A stretch of DNA of 64,000 nt from assembly GCA_963971405.1 (NCBI GenBank), contig OZ020487.1, positions 33,651,371 through 33,715,370 on the forward strand, in the 5' to 3' direction. Position 1 is the stretch's first letter, and each line of letters starts with the position of its first letter. The stretch comes from Psococerastis gibbosa (Eukaryota; Arthropoda; Insecta; Psocodea; Psocidae). A program made the position numbers and the translations under genes. Under the pieces are notes generated by a model. It did no database searches and was not told where the DNA came from. It saw only the letters and a program-made list of their open reading frames with translations. Positions 23,091-34,900 of the stretch are shown here, in pieces.

Positions 23091-26000
23091 TGCTAATCCC
23101 CAAAATTGAATTATAAATCCCCAGAAACTGAATTGTGCCTACATTGTGAAGCAAACCTTGTTTCTATTAACCAAAATTCCTTCTAAGCCCTCGCTACATT
23201 TTGCCTTAGTTTGAATTTAAGATGAGACTGGGGGACTAATGTCACTCCGACGTCAAAGGTTGTTGTTGTCTTACCTTTTCGGCTTTTCACTTCTCAGCCG
23301 CATCCTCGCAAAAAAACTCTTGAATTTTTCATACTTTCCAACAGTAATATTGTTATGCAGTTTATCGAATATGAACTATCTGATGCTGAGAAGTACGATT
23401 TAGAATTATTGTACTATATAACTACGCTGAGTTGAGTCATGTCACATCAGAAAAATCACCTTAATTTGACTGAGGCATAAAGCCATCCAACAAATGATAT
23501 ATCCAATGCGACCTTTCGTACTTGCACAGTATACCCCCAAAAAACGCTTTAGAATTCCATTGTATTAATTAAATCCTATTTTGTTTTCTCTCAGTTCTTG
23601 ATTAATGTTTTGCTTATGAGTCTCGTCCCGACGGACGCAGAGATTTACATTCACTCAATTAAAGTGCGGGATAGCCCGGCTGTCGAGGGACTGCATGTAA
23701 ACCGGTGCTCTTAAAATGAGCAGCATTGGGTTGGGGGTTTACGGCATGTCCATCAGTCTCGGACATTACAGAGTTACAATGTAAACGTAGGATTGAGCTA
23801 TCGCAGTATTTCGCAATCAAATTTACAACTCCAAAATTTGAAGAGGAAGCTTTAATGTCTTCGTACACTTTATAGCCCATTACAATTTCAGGACATAAGC
23901 TCTAGATGCAGTAAAGAGTAATTTTGTTGTAACTGCAACCATCTAATCTTTATTAATAGTACGGCATGTGAACTATTTCGTTCATTCGACACGTCAATTA
24001 GAATTTCAAACGCCACAGTCTGAATTTCATAACTTACGAGTATGTCTTAACTTAAACCACCTGTGGAGGTCAATTATTCAAACCCACAGTAAACATAGAA
24101 AACTCTCCCTCCCTGTATTTCTATAGTCTGTTTAATATGACACTTAAATGCCAAACAGAGCTAAACATAAATAAACATTGGGGCATTTATGAGTTTTTAA
24201 ATAATCCCCCAAATTAAAAGTTAACGCACGTAATGCAGCTTAGCCTACCATACTCCAAAATTGAATACTGGTTGCTTGAAATGACAAAATCTGCTCACGA
24301 TACAGATAAAAAGTGAAAAAATGAGCTCCGCATCTTGGTTGAGATCTTCTGTGCACGTCTTCCTTGGGTCTTCTTGACATATTATAGGTGACCTCATTGG
24401 TGCCTTCTGTATTTTAGGTCTTCTAGACACACAGGTGACTTGATTTGTCTTCTGATATGGTGGGAAGGAGTCTTTCATGTCTAAGCAGGTACCACATCCA
24501 CTTAGCTCTTCTCACAGACATGGTGGTACTTCCTTCTTATAATACAAGACACATGCACATGTATATTATATCATTTGGAGCACCTCTTCTGTTGCAATAT
24601 TTCCTCGAATTCAACGATTTCATCACCGTGTTCTTGGTCGAAGATTCAAGTTGACAACACGAATCCCGGAATTAGTGCAGAATCGTGAATCAGCTGGAAC
24701 ATGGTAAAATGAGGGGTTGCGGTTGTAGTTGGGAAGATCGATGGTGAGGCGATTTAATAATCAAAGTCATTGTTCGTTCCAGTTTCGCCTCGATCGTAAA
24801 CTTTCCAGCCAAGAGTCCTAAACCCGGGCGCGCTTTTCTTATTGGTTCCATGTTTCGTGTTGACTATATTTTTTACGGCCCATAAAACCAAGTTGCATCA
24901 TGAATTGACGCAAGTCCCAACTTTGTACGAGTCCATTTCTACATTCTTGCTCCAAATTTGAAAGTTTCTTGACTTTCTATTTTTTATGTTAGATACCTTC
25001 TAGCTCTAGTTTATTAAGAAGACAATAAAGTTGAAGATGTTTTTGATTTAAACTATTTGATTGAATGCTGTGATTCGATGGCATTGTTTTTCTTCTTGTC
25101 TTGCAACAAGAAATGAGAATGTAGCCTGACAAAACAAGTCTTCAATTTTTCAAATAATTAAATTCCGCAACAATTTCCCTCATGGGTATTTCAAACAAAG
25201 ACCTAAATTATTATGAAAATGTCATAAAATTTGAATACTTGTGATGGGTGATAAAATTTTTGAAGACCTTTTTAAGGATGTGTTTAAATGGCGGAGCCAA
25301 CCAACCAACCCCATTCAATTGGCAATCTATACCAACGATATAAAATTGAATAGATGGTGGCAGCCATAACCTATGTATTGCGGTTATTGTCATTGGGGGT
25401 AGTGGCAAAGGAAACGGAACCAGGTTGTAGAGGTTGCAGCATAAAACGCAAATATCAGAAAATGAAAAACAAATGAACAAGCCAACAGGCAGGGCTGACA
25501 CCAGAAATCAAAATACAGGAGCAGTAAGTTCTGCGCACTTGACCTTGAGTCCCAGGGCACACTACTTCTCTAGGAAAATATACAAAAGAGGGGGAAAGCG
25601 ATGCGTATGACTATCAGGCGAAATAACAATAAACTTAGGTAAAATTATACACGTAATACCATCCCTGATTCAACTCGATGTGTTCTGAATTTTGATATCA
25701 CGAACCATTGAAATATGCCGCTATGAAATATTCATAGGATACCACAGTCTGCTGGCAACGCTTCCAAACTTACTTTAAGCCCAAGGAAGCTCTTTGTATA
25801 ATTTCAAAATATTCGAAACTAGAAGTTTTGCTAAAAGTTTGACACGAAAAATTTCTGTGGCTTCAAACAATGCAAAAGAGTAAAGTAACAAATCATTTAA
25901 AAGCTTTATCAAAGTTTATGACAAAAACTGAGATTATGATGTAACTGCAGTTATTTGCAACTTGCTGGCTTTCTTGAACAAAGAGAACGACTGTAATAGG

Positions 26001-27180
26001 TGTAGCCTACCAGGAGGCAGTTCATTTTTCGGGGTTCAGGGGTTGTTCCTCTAACGATTAAATATATAATAAATACATAAAATAATTTTTGATGGGTGTA
26101 AACGTCATTTATTTTAATTTTAATTCATATCCGATCAAACCCAAAAGTAAATATATGTTTCCTATAAGAAATGGGCACACATTATCTTCCACACTATTTG
26201 TATGTTTTATTGCAATGATTGTTGTTGTATTTATGCGCATATAGGCGAATAAGTATTACAGCAAAATAAACTGTAGGCTATCGGCAATCATAATACCGCA
26301 AAAACATAATTCTTAACTGATGAAAAATTAGGCACTGGTACCTTCTGGCATTAGGTAACTACCTTCTTATTAGAAGCTCAATGTATTAAAATTATAGGCT
26401 ATCTTCAATCTAATGGTAGATTAATACATTGCAGCTTTGCCGTCAACCGCGGTAATAATAAATACGAGTAGGATAGAACTCCTTTATAAGATATCATTTC
26501 TGCATATGTATAACTTTGCGACTTGAGGTAGATAAGTGCTCCTACCTATTTTTAACATTGTACAAAATAAGTAGCACTTGAATACGGGTCCGGCAGTTGA
26601 ATTTTTCCTTTATAGGGAACCTGGCCTTGGGGTTTCGCTACCCTGGACAACAAGTCTTCCAGGGCCCTGTACCCCATTAAAACAAAATGTTGCGTTGCAA
26701 AAGGACGTTGTAAGAAATGTATTATAGAATTGTACACCATAGTCTTAAGGTTTACTTTAATTAACTAGGGTAAACACAATACTATGAAGTATTTTTTCAT
26801 TTCGACTGACGCCCCCCCCCCCCCTCTCTGATCAAAGTCTAGTTCTCTGCCACAGAGAATAATCTGAACCAAAGAAGATTAGGAATTAAAATCTGGGATT
26901 AGCTAGAGTTTTGACGTATCAATGGTGCTTTCAATACTGTATACTCATAGCAAGAAGCTTCACCAGGCCGCGATAATCCCCCAGGAGTATAACCTCAAAA
27001 GCATTAATACGTAAGTTAATGGCATCTAACAAAGTTCCTCTGTAAAGCTGAAGTAAGCCTTTACAGAATATCCTCTAAATTATTCGTCCTTAATGAGTCA
27101 TTTTACAGATATAATTGGCTAAACTTTGCGTATGAGTTTACATTGTATGGGGAGATCTATTCAGTACTGAGAATTATCAT
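23091..27180. other. No gene recognised
   Basis: About 4 kb with only scattered short open frames, none with known motifs. A 13-C run lies at about 26811-26823. I see no repeat shared with other parts of the window. Confidence 0.4.
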
Positions 27181-27182
27181 TC

Positions 27183-27665
<483 letters not shown>

Positions 27666-27725
27666 ATAATATCATTCAAAGGAATTATTATTAAATATTA
27701 TATATTATAGTTATAGATTAAGTCC

Positions 27726-28013
27726 ACCGGCCGCCATACCAAGTTGAATCCAGCGGACCAGAGCAGGTTCAAAGCTGCAGATAACTTGGTCGTGTGCAAA
27801 GTGCCGGTAGGGAAACATGGTAGGACTTGTCCTGGTCATCTCCAAACTAATCGTGTGACTTCACTGTGTTTCCCAAGTGGTTCGGAATCCACTATAATCA
27901 GGAGGTCCACTGTCCTATGGGCTGGCATAGGACAGTCAAGTCGGAGTCGCTCTATGGGCCCAAATATGAGGCCTAAGTCGTTATTACCCGACGAACACTA
28001 CTACTACTACTAC
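27726..28013 (+). mobile_element. SINE-like family G, copy 1, with 12-bp target duplication
   Basis: It starts 'ccggccgccataccaagttg' and ends in a (TAC)n tail at 27997-28013. TAGATTAAGTCC flanks it exactly (27714-27725 and 28014-28025), as expected for target-primed retroposition. A pol III B-box-like GGTTCAAAGC lies near 27768. A 90-codon frame across it is probably incidental. Class inferred; no LINE partner is identified. Confidence 0.85.
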
Positions 28014-28025
28014 TAGATTAAGTCC

Positions 28026-28296
28026 TATGGGTATATTCAATTTTTTTTTTTATAAATTATGACGGTAAGACAGTGAAAGATATCCTATATCACCTGTGGG
28101 TTAGAGAAGGAGACCCCAGGATGGTCAACGTGTTGTGCTGACAATTTGTTCTCGATCGCATAATAATGTTTCCCTCTGGACAGCTAGGTCTAAAGGTAAT
28201 ACACGTATGTACCAGTGTACGGGAGTGTCTGCTGTCATCAATTGTGTGTCATTATTAGCCAACCAGAGCGCTAGTTACTAGCCTTTTAGATTACTG
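28026..28296. promoter_or_regulatory. Possible promoter/5' UTR region upstream of the exon
   Basis: This is the sequence between SINE G copy 1 and the start codon at 28297. In-frame stops precede the ATG. No TATA box or initiator could be called with confidence. Confidence 0.2.
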
Positions 28297-28425
28297 ATGG
28301 ATAGGTTCCCTGAAGTGATGACTTCCCTGAAGACTTGTAACGGCGACTTAGAAGGCAATTCCGAGGCATCCCCCTGGCAAAAGATTGAGAAGGAAAAGAG
28401 AGAGCGGCAGCAACATGTAATTAGG
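28297..28425 (+). CDS. First coding exon of an unidentified gene
   Basis: ATG at 28297 opens 43 codons ending exactly at TTAGG|GTAAGTG, a consensus splice donor (GT at 28426), in phase 0. The peptide starts MDRFPEVMTSLKTCNGDLEG and ends in a charged run, KIEKEKRERQQHVIR, that could start a helix or coiled coil. The complexity looks coding, and the frame is closed upstream. I do not recognise the protein and could not find the next exon in the window. No paralogue or repeat overlaps it. Confidence 0.55.
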
Positions 28426-28691
28426 GTAAGTGTATATTCATATTGTAATATATTGTATATATTGTATTAATCATTAATTTCTTTTATTGGGTTCCTACGT
28501 GGTCAAATAGACCATAACATGCGTCATGAAAATCAGACTATAATAAATTTGACATGTGGTTTTGTTTAAACAAAATAGCCAAATAATAAATTAATAAATT
28601 AAGTAGGACACCTTCTGTCGCACCTTGATATGAGTCAAATACTATATAATATAATATTTCAACATAAAAGGTTGATTGAATGATCCATCAG
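28426..28691. other. Probable intron start; nothing recognised
   Basis: AT-rich sequence following the donor at 28426. No acceptor with a convincing downstream exon was found. Confidence 0.3.
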
Positions 28692-29021
28692 CAGCCTGAT
28701 CGAGGCGATTATAATACCGGGGTTAAATAAATACCCTAGGATTATAACTGAAAACAAACAAATTTTGAATAGCACTTTCCATTACAAAATTATCTTGTTT
28801 ACATTTTTACTACCTGCAGTCTGATCGAGGCGTTTATAATACCGGGGTTAAATAAATACCCTAGGATTATAACTGTAAACAAACAAATTTTGAATAGCAC
28901 TTTCCATTATAAAATTATCTTGTTTACCAGTGGATTAAATAAATACCGGTATTATAAACGCCCCGATGAGGCTGCAGGGGATTAAATAAATACCGGTATT
29001 ATAATCGCCTCGATCAGGCTG
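28692..29021. mobile_element. MITE family E, compound copy (element inserted in element)
   Basis: The outer termini are CAGCCTGATCGAGGCG (28692) and its inverse (ending 29021). A second E element (28817-28973) is inserted at the position corresponding to ATTACCAGGGG in copy 1, so the target was a CAG within another E. The inner flanks read CTG (28814-28816) and CAG (28974-28976); one has probably mutated. The outer flanks read CAG and CTG. Confidence 0.85.
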
Positions 29022-29751
29022 CTGCAGGGCAAAGCCGTGGCATTATTAAAATAAAATAAGAAGCTTGCAAGAGAACAAATTTGCTTGGATTCATTTCTGA
29101 TTTTGAGATTATAAAAGAGAGAAATCTGATGCCCTACTCAGCGGTGGAGTTAGTGCGTAATACCACCGCCCGGGCGCTCATCGCATAAATATTGAAACCC
29201 ATAAATTTAATATCTCACCTTTCGCTTCCGCCGAACCGATTCAATTCGATCTAACCCGCAATTTTTTTAATTGAATTAACTTTGGTCCATTGGTTAGATC
29301 ACGATGAATAAAAGGAACAATTTCAGGTTGATATATGTTGATTTGCATTGCATGTACTATAAGTGTACAGCCTGATATCCTTTCAATTTATACTCGATTT
29401 TACAAACATTTAACCAAACAGTTTATTTTGGTATACAGTACATGCATTGTTCAGAAATATTAGATGTACATAGAATATACGGCAATTAAACTGAATAAGA
29501 CTCACATCGCAAAGTTCTGCGTGCACAAAACTACACATTTAATGGAGTGTCCTAGATCCACAAGAATGCTCCAAACATACTCATGTTCTATCTAAATGCT
29601 TCAGCTTTAATAATTAAATTATTTAATTATTAAATCGTTCTTAAAACTTATCCTACGTGCACACACACAGGTGTTGTTTATAATCTTTATGTTGTCATGG
29701 TAATTTAGAGTGCAATGTGCCTGAAGTACCTACCTACCTATATATGTTTCA
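29022..29751. other. No gene recognised
   Basis: No coding or repeat structure is evident. Confidence 0.4.
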
Positions 29752-29950
29752 TTTTTTTTTTTTTTTTTTTTTAAATAAAAGGTTAAATTGCATATAAAAA
29801 ATTCAATGAATGTATCTAATTAACCTCTTCAATCGCCTCACTATGTCACCTAATAGGTACTTGTGTCGAGTTGCGACACGTCTCCGACCGCAAGGTGTGT
29901 AGATACTCGCACAAGTACTAGCACGCTACAACCTTGCCACCGAAGGCGCT
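29752..29950 (-). mobile_element. SINE-like repeat B, copy 7, long poly(A)
   Basis: The T-run at 29752-29772 is the poly(A) tail on the - strand. The body has 'gtgcgagtatctacacacct' and 'gccttcggtggcaaggttg', placing it in the second subfamily with copies at 6810 and 53272. The long tail suggests a fairly recent insertion. Confidence 0.85.
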
Positions 29951-29954
29951 TAAA

Positions 29955-30094
29955 TTACCTGCGAGCCTACCATCATACTGCCAATTAATTTAATAACTTA
30001 ACCCTGGCATTAGTGCTTGGTGTTAAAAATGTAAACAAAACAGTTTTAGAGTAGCACTTTGCATGCTAAAATTGTCTTATTTATATTTTCATAC
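29955..30094 (+). repeat. Family E-related repeat
   Basis: 'gcgagcctacca', 'ggtgttaaaaatgtaaac' and 'gtagcactttgcat' are shared in order with 45748-45865 and resemble the interior of MITE E. The ends are unclear. Confidence 0.4.
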
Positions 30095-30260
30095 CAAATT
30101 GAACCACCACAGCAGAGTTAGTTCAAAACTGCAGCAAATATTTTAGTGGGTCGAGACTTGGTTCCCCCTCAGGATTAGTCGTGTCACCTTACTTATATTA
30201 GTTCTCCAAGTGGTTCGAAATCCAATAAAATCAGGAGGTCCACCCAGTCAGTCAACTCCC
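30095..30260 (+). mobile_element. SINE-like family G, diverged copy
   Basis: It follows G in order ('taccaaattgaacc', 'gttcaaaactgcag', 'ccaagtggttcgaaatcc', 'atcaggaggtcca') with many substitutions. The head and the TAC tail are lost. Confidence 0.6.
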
Positions 30261-30714
30261 TTTCTCCCTAAGGTGAAGGAGTTAGCAGAGTTAGCAGAGT
30301 TAGCACACTAAATTTGAAACCTATCGAATTGAATTTTACATCATTTATTAGAACTCTCGCGCTAACCCGTTGACAGAAAAGGTTTTCACTCTAAAGTCTC
30401 GGTAAAAGCAAAAGTGAATAATACTAGGGTAAAGCCAAGGGAAAAATCCTGAAGTAGGTATGTAAACACCGATCCTCTTTGAGAGTGAGATCCAGCAGAT
30501 TTTTGCAAAGGTTCATTATTTGGTTCGCGGTACGTGCCCTGAGGAATCCCAATTGTAAATTTGTCAGCAGCGAGGTAAAAAATCGCTTGGATTGCCCTAT
30601 GCGTGTTTCAAAAAGGTGATTTTTTTACTTTGTGAGTTATAGGTACGAGGAACTGTATATTTGCTTTAAGTGCATTATCGTATTCCAGCCATAGGAAATT
30701 ATTTAGCCTTTCTG
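30261..30714. other. No gene recognised; 9-bp tandem
   Basis: A 9-bp unit (GAGTTAGCA) is repeated three times near 30280-30306. Nothing else is assigned. Confidence 0.4.
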
Positions 30715-30892
30715 ATGTTTGGACATTATTTACATTGTTTCCGTAAGAATTTTGTGCCATTGACAAACTGGTATACGTCCTCAATGTCAACCTACACAGA
30801 CTAAAAGTGATAATGGATAAGTTGCGAGAAGCTTGCCATTGGCGCAGAGTAACAGGTGGAAGCATGACTTAACCAAGTATAGATATGAGTCT
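30715..30892 (-). repeat. Interspersed repeat F, copy 5
   Basis: The - strand reads 'acttggttaagtcatg', 'caatggcaagcttctcgcaa', 'gaggacgtataccag' and 'ggaaacaatg', the same order as the 61620 copy. Confidence 0.65.
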
Positions 30893-33372
30893 GCCAACGG
30901 GTAAGCTTGGGCACGATACCTACATATACGATACATCATGTAGTCCTTATTAATGTAAAATAAAGCTCACTGGCTTGCATCTTATTTGATGGTTTTCTTC
31001 AGAGCACAAGAAAATTATAAAAGCCTCAATTTTCTGAAAATGAAACATTACAACAAAATTAATGACAACTCTGAGATCTTTCTAATGATGTTTTCTAGCT
31101 TCAGATATGTTTTAGACATGCTTAATAGAGTTACATAAGTAGCTTTGCATTTCCAAACAAGATTTTTTTGCTTTTAAAGAAAACATTTTTCGAAGTAATT
31201 ATGGATATTTCACATTATTATTGTGTATAAAGTATTATTCGTAGGCTATATTAATTATTAATCTGCCCATTCTAGATTATACAATCCATTATCAATCCTT
31301 AGGAAAAATCTAAACTACTTCATTATCTATTAAACTATTGGCTGTACTAATTGATAAAAAGGTAAGAATGTACGGGTTCACTCGTATCGGTTACTTCTAA
31401 TTTGTATCTCTGAAAATTGGTCAAGTTCTAAATTCTTTACGCGCATGTTTGGCAAATGCAATAATTCATCTGAGTTAGTGGTAAAATGGGGTTGCTTACC
31501 AAAAACCTCCGGGATAAATTTTTGAGTTCATTATTCCACAGCATACATTCGTATTCAGAGCGGGGGTTAGGGGGGTTCAACCCCCCCCTCACCAGATAGA
31601 TTTGAAAAAAATACAAAGTTCAGTGACAACAAAACGTGCTGGCCTTTTTCCTAACACAATTGGGATTTTTCCTTTAAGGCATGTACCATACACGCTATAA
31701 ATCTATTAAAATATGGCCAACAGGTGGGAAGAAAAATTAGTCCTGACCAAGGATCGAACCTCGACTTTCCGGGTGGAAATCATCTGTTCTAACCCGTTTT
31801 AACAGAGTAGCCCCCCCCCCCCTAAAAAATCCTAGTTACGGCCTTGGCTGAAACTCCCAAAATACAACATTGCAAAATATAATATGCTGTTTTATTTCCT
31901 AGAGCAATAATTTTTACTTCGCCGACCATGCGGGAAATTTTTTTAGAAACCATGGAAAACTTGCGTAAGAACACAGTTGGAATGTAGAAGGCGGTAGAAT
32001 CCCGCTGAGCTGTAATTTCCTGCCGTATGGTTTCAATAAAGGTTGCAAGAAGAATTTTCCTAAAGGCAGAGCGATGAAAAATTTTCTGAAGCAGATGTCT
32101 GTGCCATTTTCAGGTCATCAAAATGAAAATTGCAGATTGCTTTTTCCTCAATTCACAGTTATTTCCAAGTAAGAATTAAGTATTATATACCTTTGCCTCC
32201 ATCATTTATACTTTGAAAACTCCCCCAATAATTTATTTCTGTTTCTTTTTAATGAAAGGCTTGAGATAAAAATTAAAGTTTTCAAGCGCTGCTATCTTGC
32301 AAGTCTGTCCAATATTTTCTGTCAAAACTTTACTCGATATCGATCAAAAAAGTCTTTTTATTTACAGCATTTTCTTTTCATAAAACTGATTGCTCTGAAA
32401 ATTGTAAGGTTCATTCTTTATTTAATGTTGCTGTTAACAAATTGTTGGCATGGTACTTTATAAAATTGGCAGAAGTCTTGATAATTTTTTTTCTATAAAT
32501 TTACTACGGTTTTTTTCTAACTCTCTTGTAAGCATCAAATTGGATTAAAATTGTGTATTTTCTGAAGTGATGTTGTTAACTTTATATGTAAATGATAAGG
32601 GCAAATTTCTGGGCGACGCCTGCTACGAGCAGAGAGGGGTAGTAGGTTCATTTTTTTAATTTTATTGGTTTTCGTTTTTAAACTAAGCCTACCCTATTTC
32701 TGTGCATATCTGAGTATTATAAAATTATTACAAAGTAACAACCCTTTTAGCCCTTTCGCGCCTCCCCGCCCCTGCTGGCGATGAAAGCATTGTTATAAAC
32801 AATATGTTCACTATATTGAACAGTCAAATATCATGGGCTGGAAATTCTCGAAGCATTGATACTAAAATTGAGCAAGTGATCCTCAATTCCAATGTCAATT
32901 CGGATAAATTTCTCCGATTTCTCGCATGTTCATACAGTTATTTTGTATACTTTATTCTTGTCTTCCTTTGTATCAATGAATTCAATTACTCAAATTTCAT
33001 TCAAATTTTCCTTTTATCATTTATTCATTGTAGGGAAAATTGATACTGCAGGACTAAATTTATTGTTCTCAAAATATAATTCCTAGAAGGAGCAAATGAA
33101 ATGTGAACCCTGACGTCTATAGGTCTTATAGTACTGGAAGGGAAGTGATTTTTATTTTTATTTAATGTATAACATTATTGTTCTATATTTTTTTTTGTAG
33201 TTTTTATTGTTTTATTATATATTTAGCAATTATTTACAAAACGGTTAAGTATTATTATTATTATTGACTCACATCATAAATATCTCTTTTACCCCGTCAC
33301 AGGGTATAAACAACCCCAAAACATATGTAGCGTAGCGTTTCTCCGTTGTATTTCCAAGCTGATGCGCTAGTC
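30893..33372. other. No gene recognised; hAT-like end fragments
   Basis: Two pieces resemble hAT termini: 'cagagcgggggttagg' at 31557 and, inverted, 'aaggccgtaactagga' near 31828-31843. They lack a matching 8-bp duplication. C runs occur at 31583 and 31811. A 79-codon frame at 32804 shows no domain. Confidence 0.35.
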
Positions 33373-33683
33373 TTTTTTGTCCGTGGACCACTAGATTATT
33401 TTATGATTTTCCATGGACCACCATAGCTGCGACAGAAAAATCGTCAAGTTCTAGAATGATTTGTGCCTACAATTAGGTACATATAAAATTATATAATATT
33501 TTTGATTAAATGTTTAGGACTGGTATCGGTTGGATTTTATATAGTTCAGTGCCAAGACTTACTGTATTTTGCTAGTACTTCAAGTTTCCAATATCTCAGT
33601 TGATTTATTTTCTAATTTCTTACTTAGGTCCGTGGGCCACCTGATACGAATTATGTCTGTGGACCACTGTTTGGGAGCCCCTG
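33373..33683. mobile_element. hAT-type non-autonomous element
   Basis: The right end, inverted, reads CAGGGGCTCCCAAACAGTGG, a very typical hAT terminus. The left end retains GTCCGTGGACCAC, inversely repeated near the right end as GTGGACCAC, but has lost its first bases to a T-run. The 8-bp flanks are CGCTAGTC (33365-33372) and CGCTAGAC (33684-33691), with one mismatch. Confidence 0.7.
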
Positions 33684-33816
33684 CGCTAGACTATAAGTAA
33701 TCCCAGGATCATTTTTTTGTTATTTTTTTATTTATTTATTTAATGAATGGCTAATATCATCGGTGGAGTGGAGAGCGTTATCAATATGACGGTGTTAATG
33801 AGTTTAAAAAAGCTAA

Positions 33817-34261
33817 GGCGGGTATTCCACATACGTACATCGTCAATGAAAATTATGAAATTGAAGGACATTTCAATTTTCCATTGATGGCGGCCATTCC
33901 ACATGTTCTTTCAAAAATTGACAATTTTCTATTGAAACGTATGCGCCAAATTTTTGAAATTTGTTTGCATTTGTTTCTTGAAATTGTATTTGTTTTCTTC
34001 GTCGCCTTATTATTTAGACCTTATTATAATTTTTATAATTTTTTATACAGAAATGCGTTCTTTTTAAAGAAATCAATTAAAATAAATGTGCTTGACGCTA
34101 TGACGCCATTTTTTAATTTTAGTTTGTTTCTTTCATTGTTTGTGATTTTACTCTATGATCAATTGATCATTGATCAATTTTAACAATGGCATAGAGTAAA
34201 ATTGAAATGTCCTTTAATTTCATAATTTTCATTGACGATGTACGTATGTGGAATACCCGCC
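33817..34261. mobile_element. PIF/Harbinger-type MITE with very long terminal inverted repeats
   Basis: TAA flanks both sides (33814-33816 and 34262-34264). The two ends match for about 64 bp with one difference, beginning GGCGGGTATTCCACATACG. A second perfect 13-bp hairpin (34145-34157 with 34190-34202) lies just inside the right arm. The open frame across the centre is incidental. The TWA target supports PIF/Harbinger; no transposase is present. Confidence 0.85.
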
Positions 34262-34264
34262 TAA

Positions 34265-34900
34265 GTACAGAAATTTGACCGAATCCAGATTTTGCTGTTG
34301 CAAATCGCAATGTTGCAGATTTGGACATTTTTTACGTTGGTACTTACTATAATTGTTTAATCCTGGGGCTACCTGCTACGTCTTATAAATAGCTAGTCCT
34401 GGCAGACGTGGCTGGTGGGACCAGGAATTCAAAAATACATTTCTGGTGGGAAGCGAATGCCCCACGACTCCTATGTAAAACTGTAGCATTGCGTTGTAGG
34501 GCATACACCTATTGTTCATTTAATTTTTGGTTTCAATTTTTTTCCCTTGACTTTACCAAAGTTATGTGAGTTCTTCTATTGTAAGGAATTTGATAAGTTG
34601 TTATTTATTTAATTTATAATAGGTACTTTTTCCAATCAGACCAGACATCGCTTTTTTAATTTCATAATTGTTTTTGACTCAGTGGTGGATTTTACCAGTA
34701 TGCAACTGAGGCAAATGCCTATATCCGCGCGCGCGTATACTTTAAATTTTTGTGTGGGCATATTATGTAAAAAAATTAAAATAATTAATATAACATTGCA
34801 CACTAGTTAAGGAAAAGAAAGTAGGTTATTTTGATTATAAACACTCCCCCCCCCCCAACTACCTATATACATACAATAATTGTTAATGTCCGCGACAAGT
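34265..34900. other. No gene recognised
   Basis: It includes the second copy of the weak repeat noted at 15905 (34275-34360) and a CG-alternating run at about 34726-34735. 'cagtggtggattttacc' at 34680 looks like a hAT left end, but no partner was found. Confidence 0.35.

Noticed and set aside
27744-28016. 90-codon frame in family G with a poly-tyrosine end
   Set aside because: It coincides with a retroposed repeat that has its own target duplications; the Tyr run is the TAC tail. Kept only as a note on frame sharing.
31557-31850. Complete hAT element between two hAT-like ends
   Set aside because: The ends differ in sequence and the flanking 8 bp (ATTCGTATT side and GCTGAAAC side) do not match; likely two unrelated remnants.
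33884-34183. 99-codon open frame, hydrophobic
   Set aside because: It lies wholly inside the Harbinger-type MITE and is made of AT-rich codons; nothing supports a membrane protein.
34680-34740. hAT left terminus CAGTGGTGG
   Set aside because: No matching right end in the surrounding kilobase.
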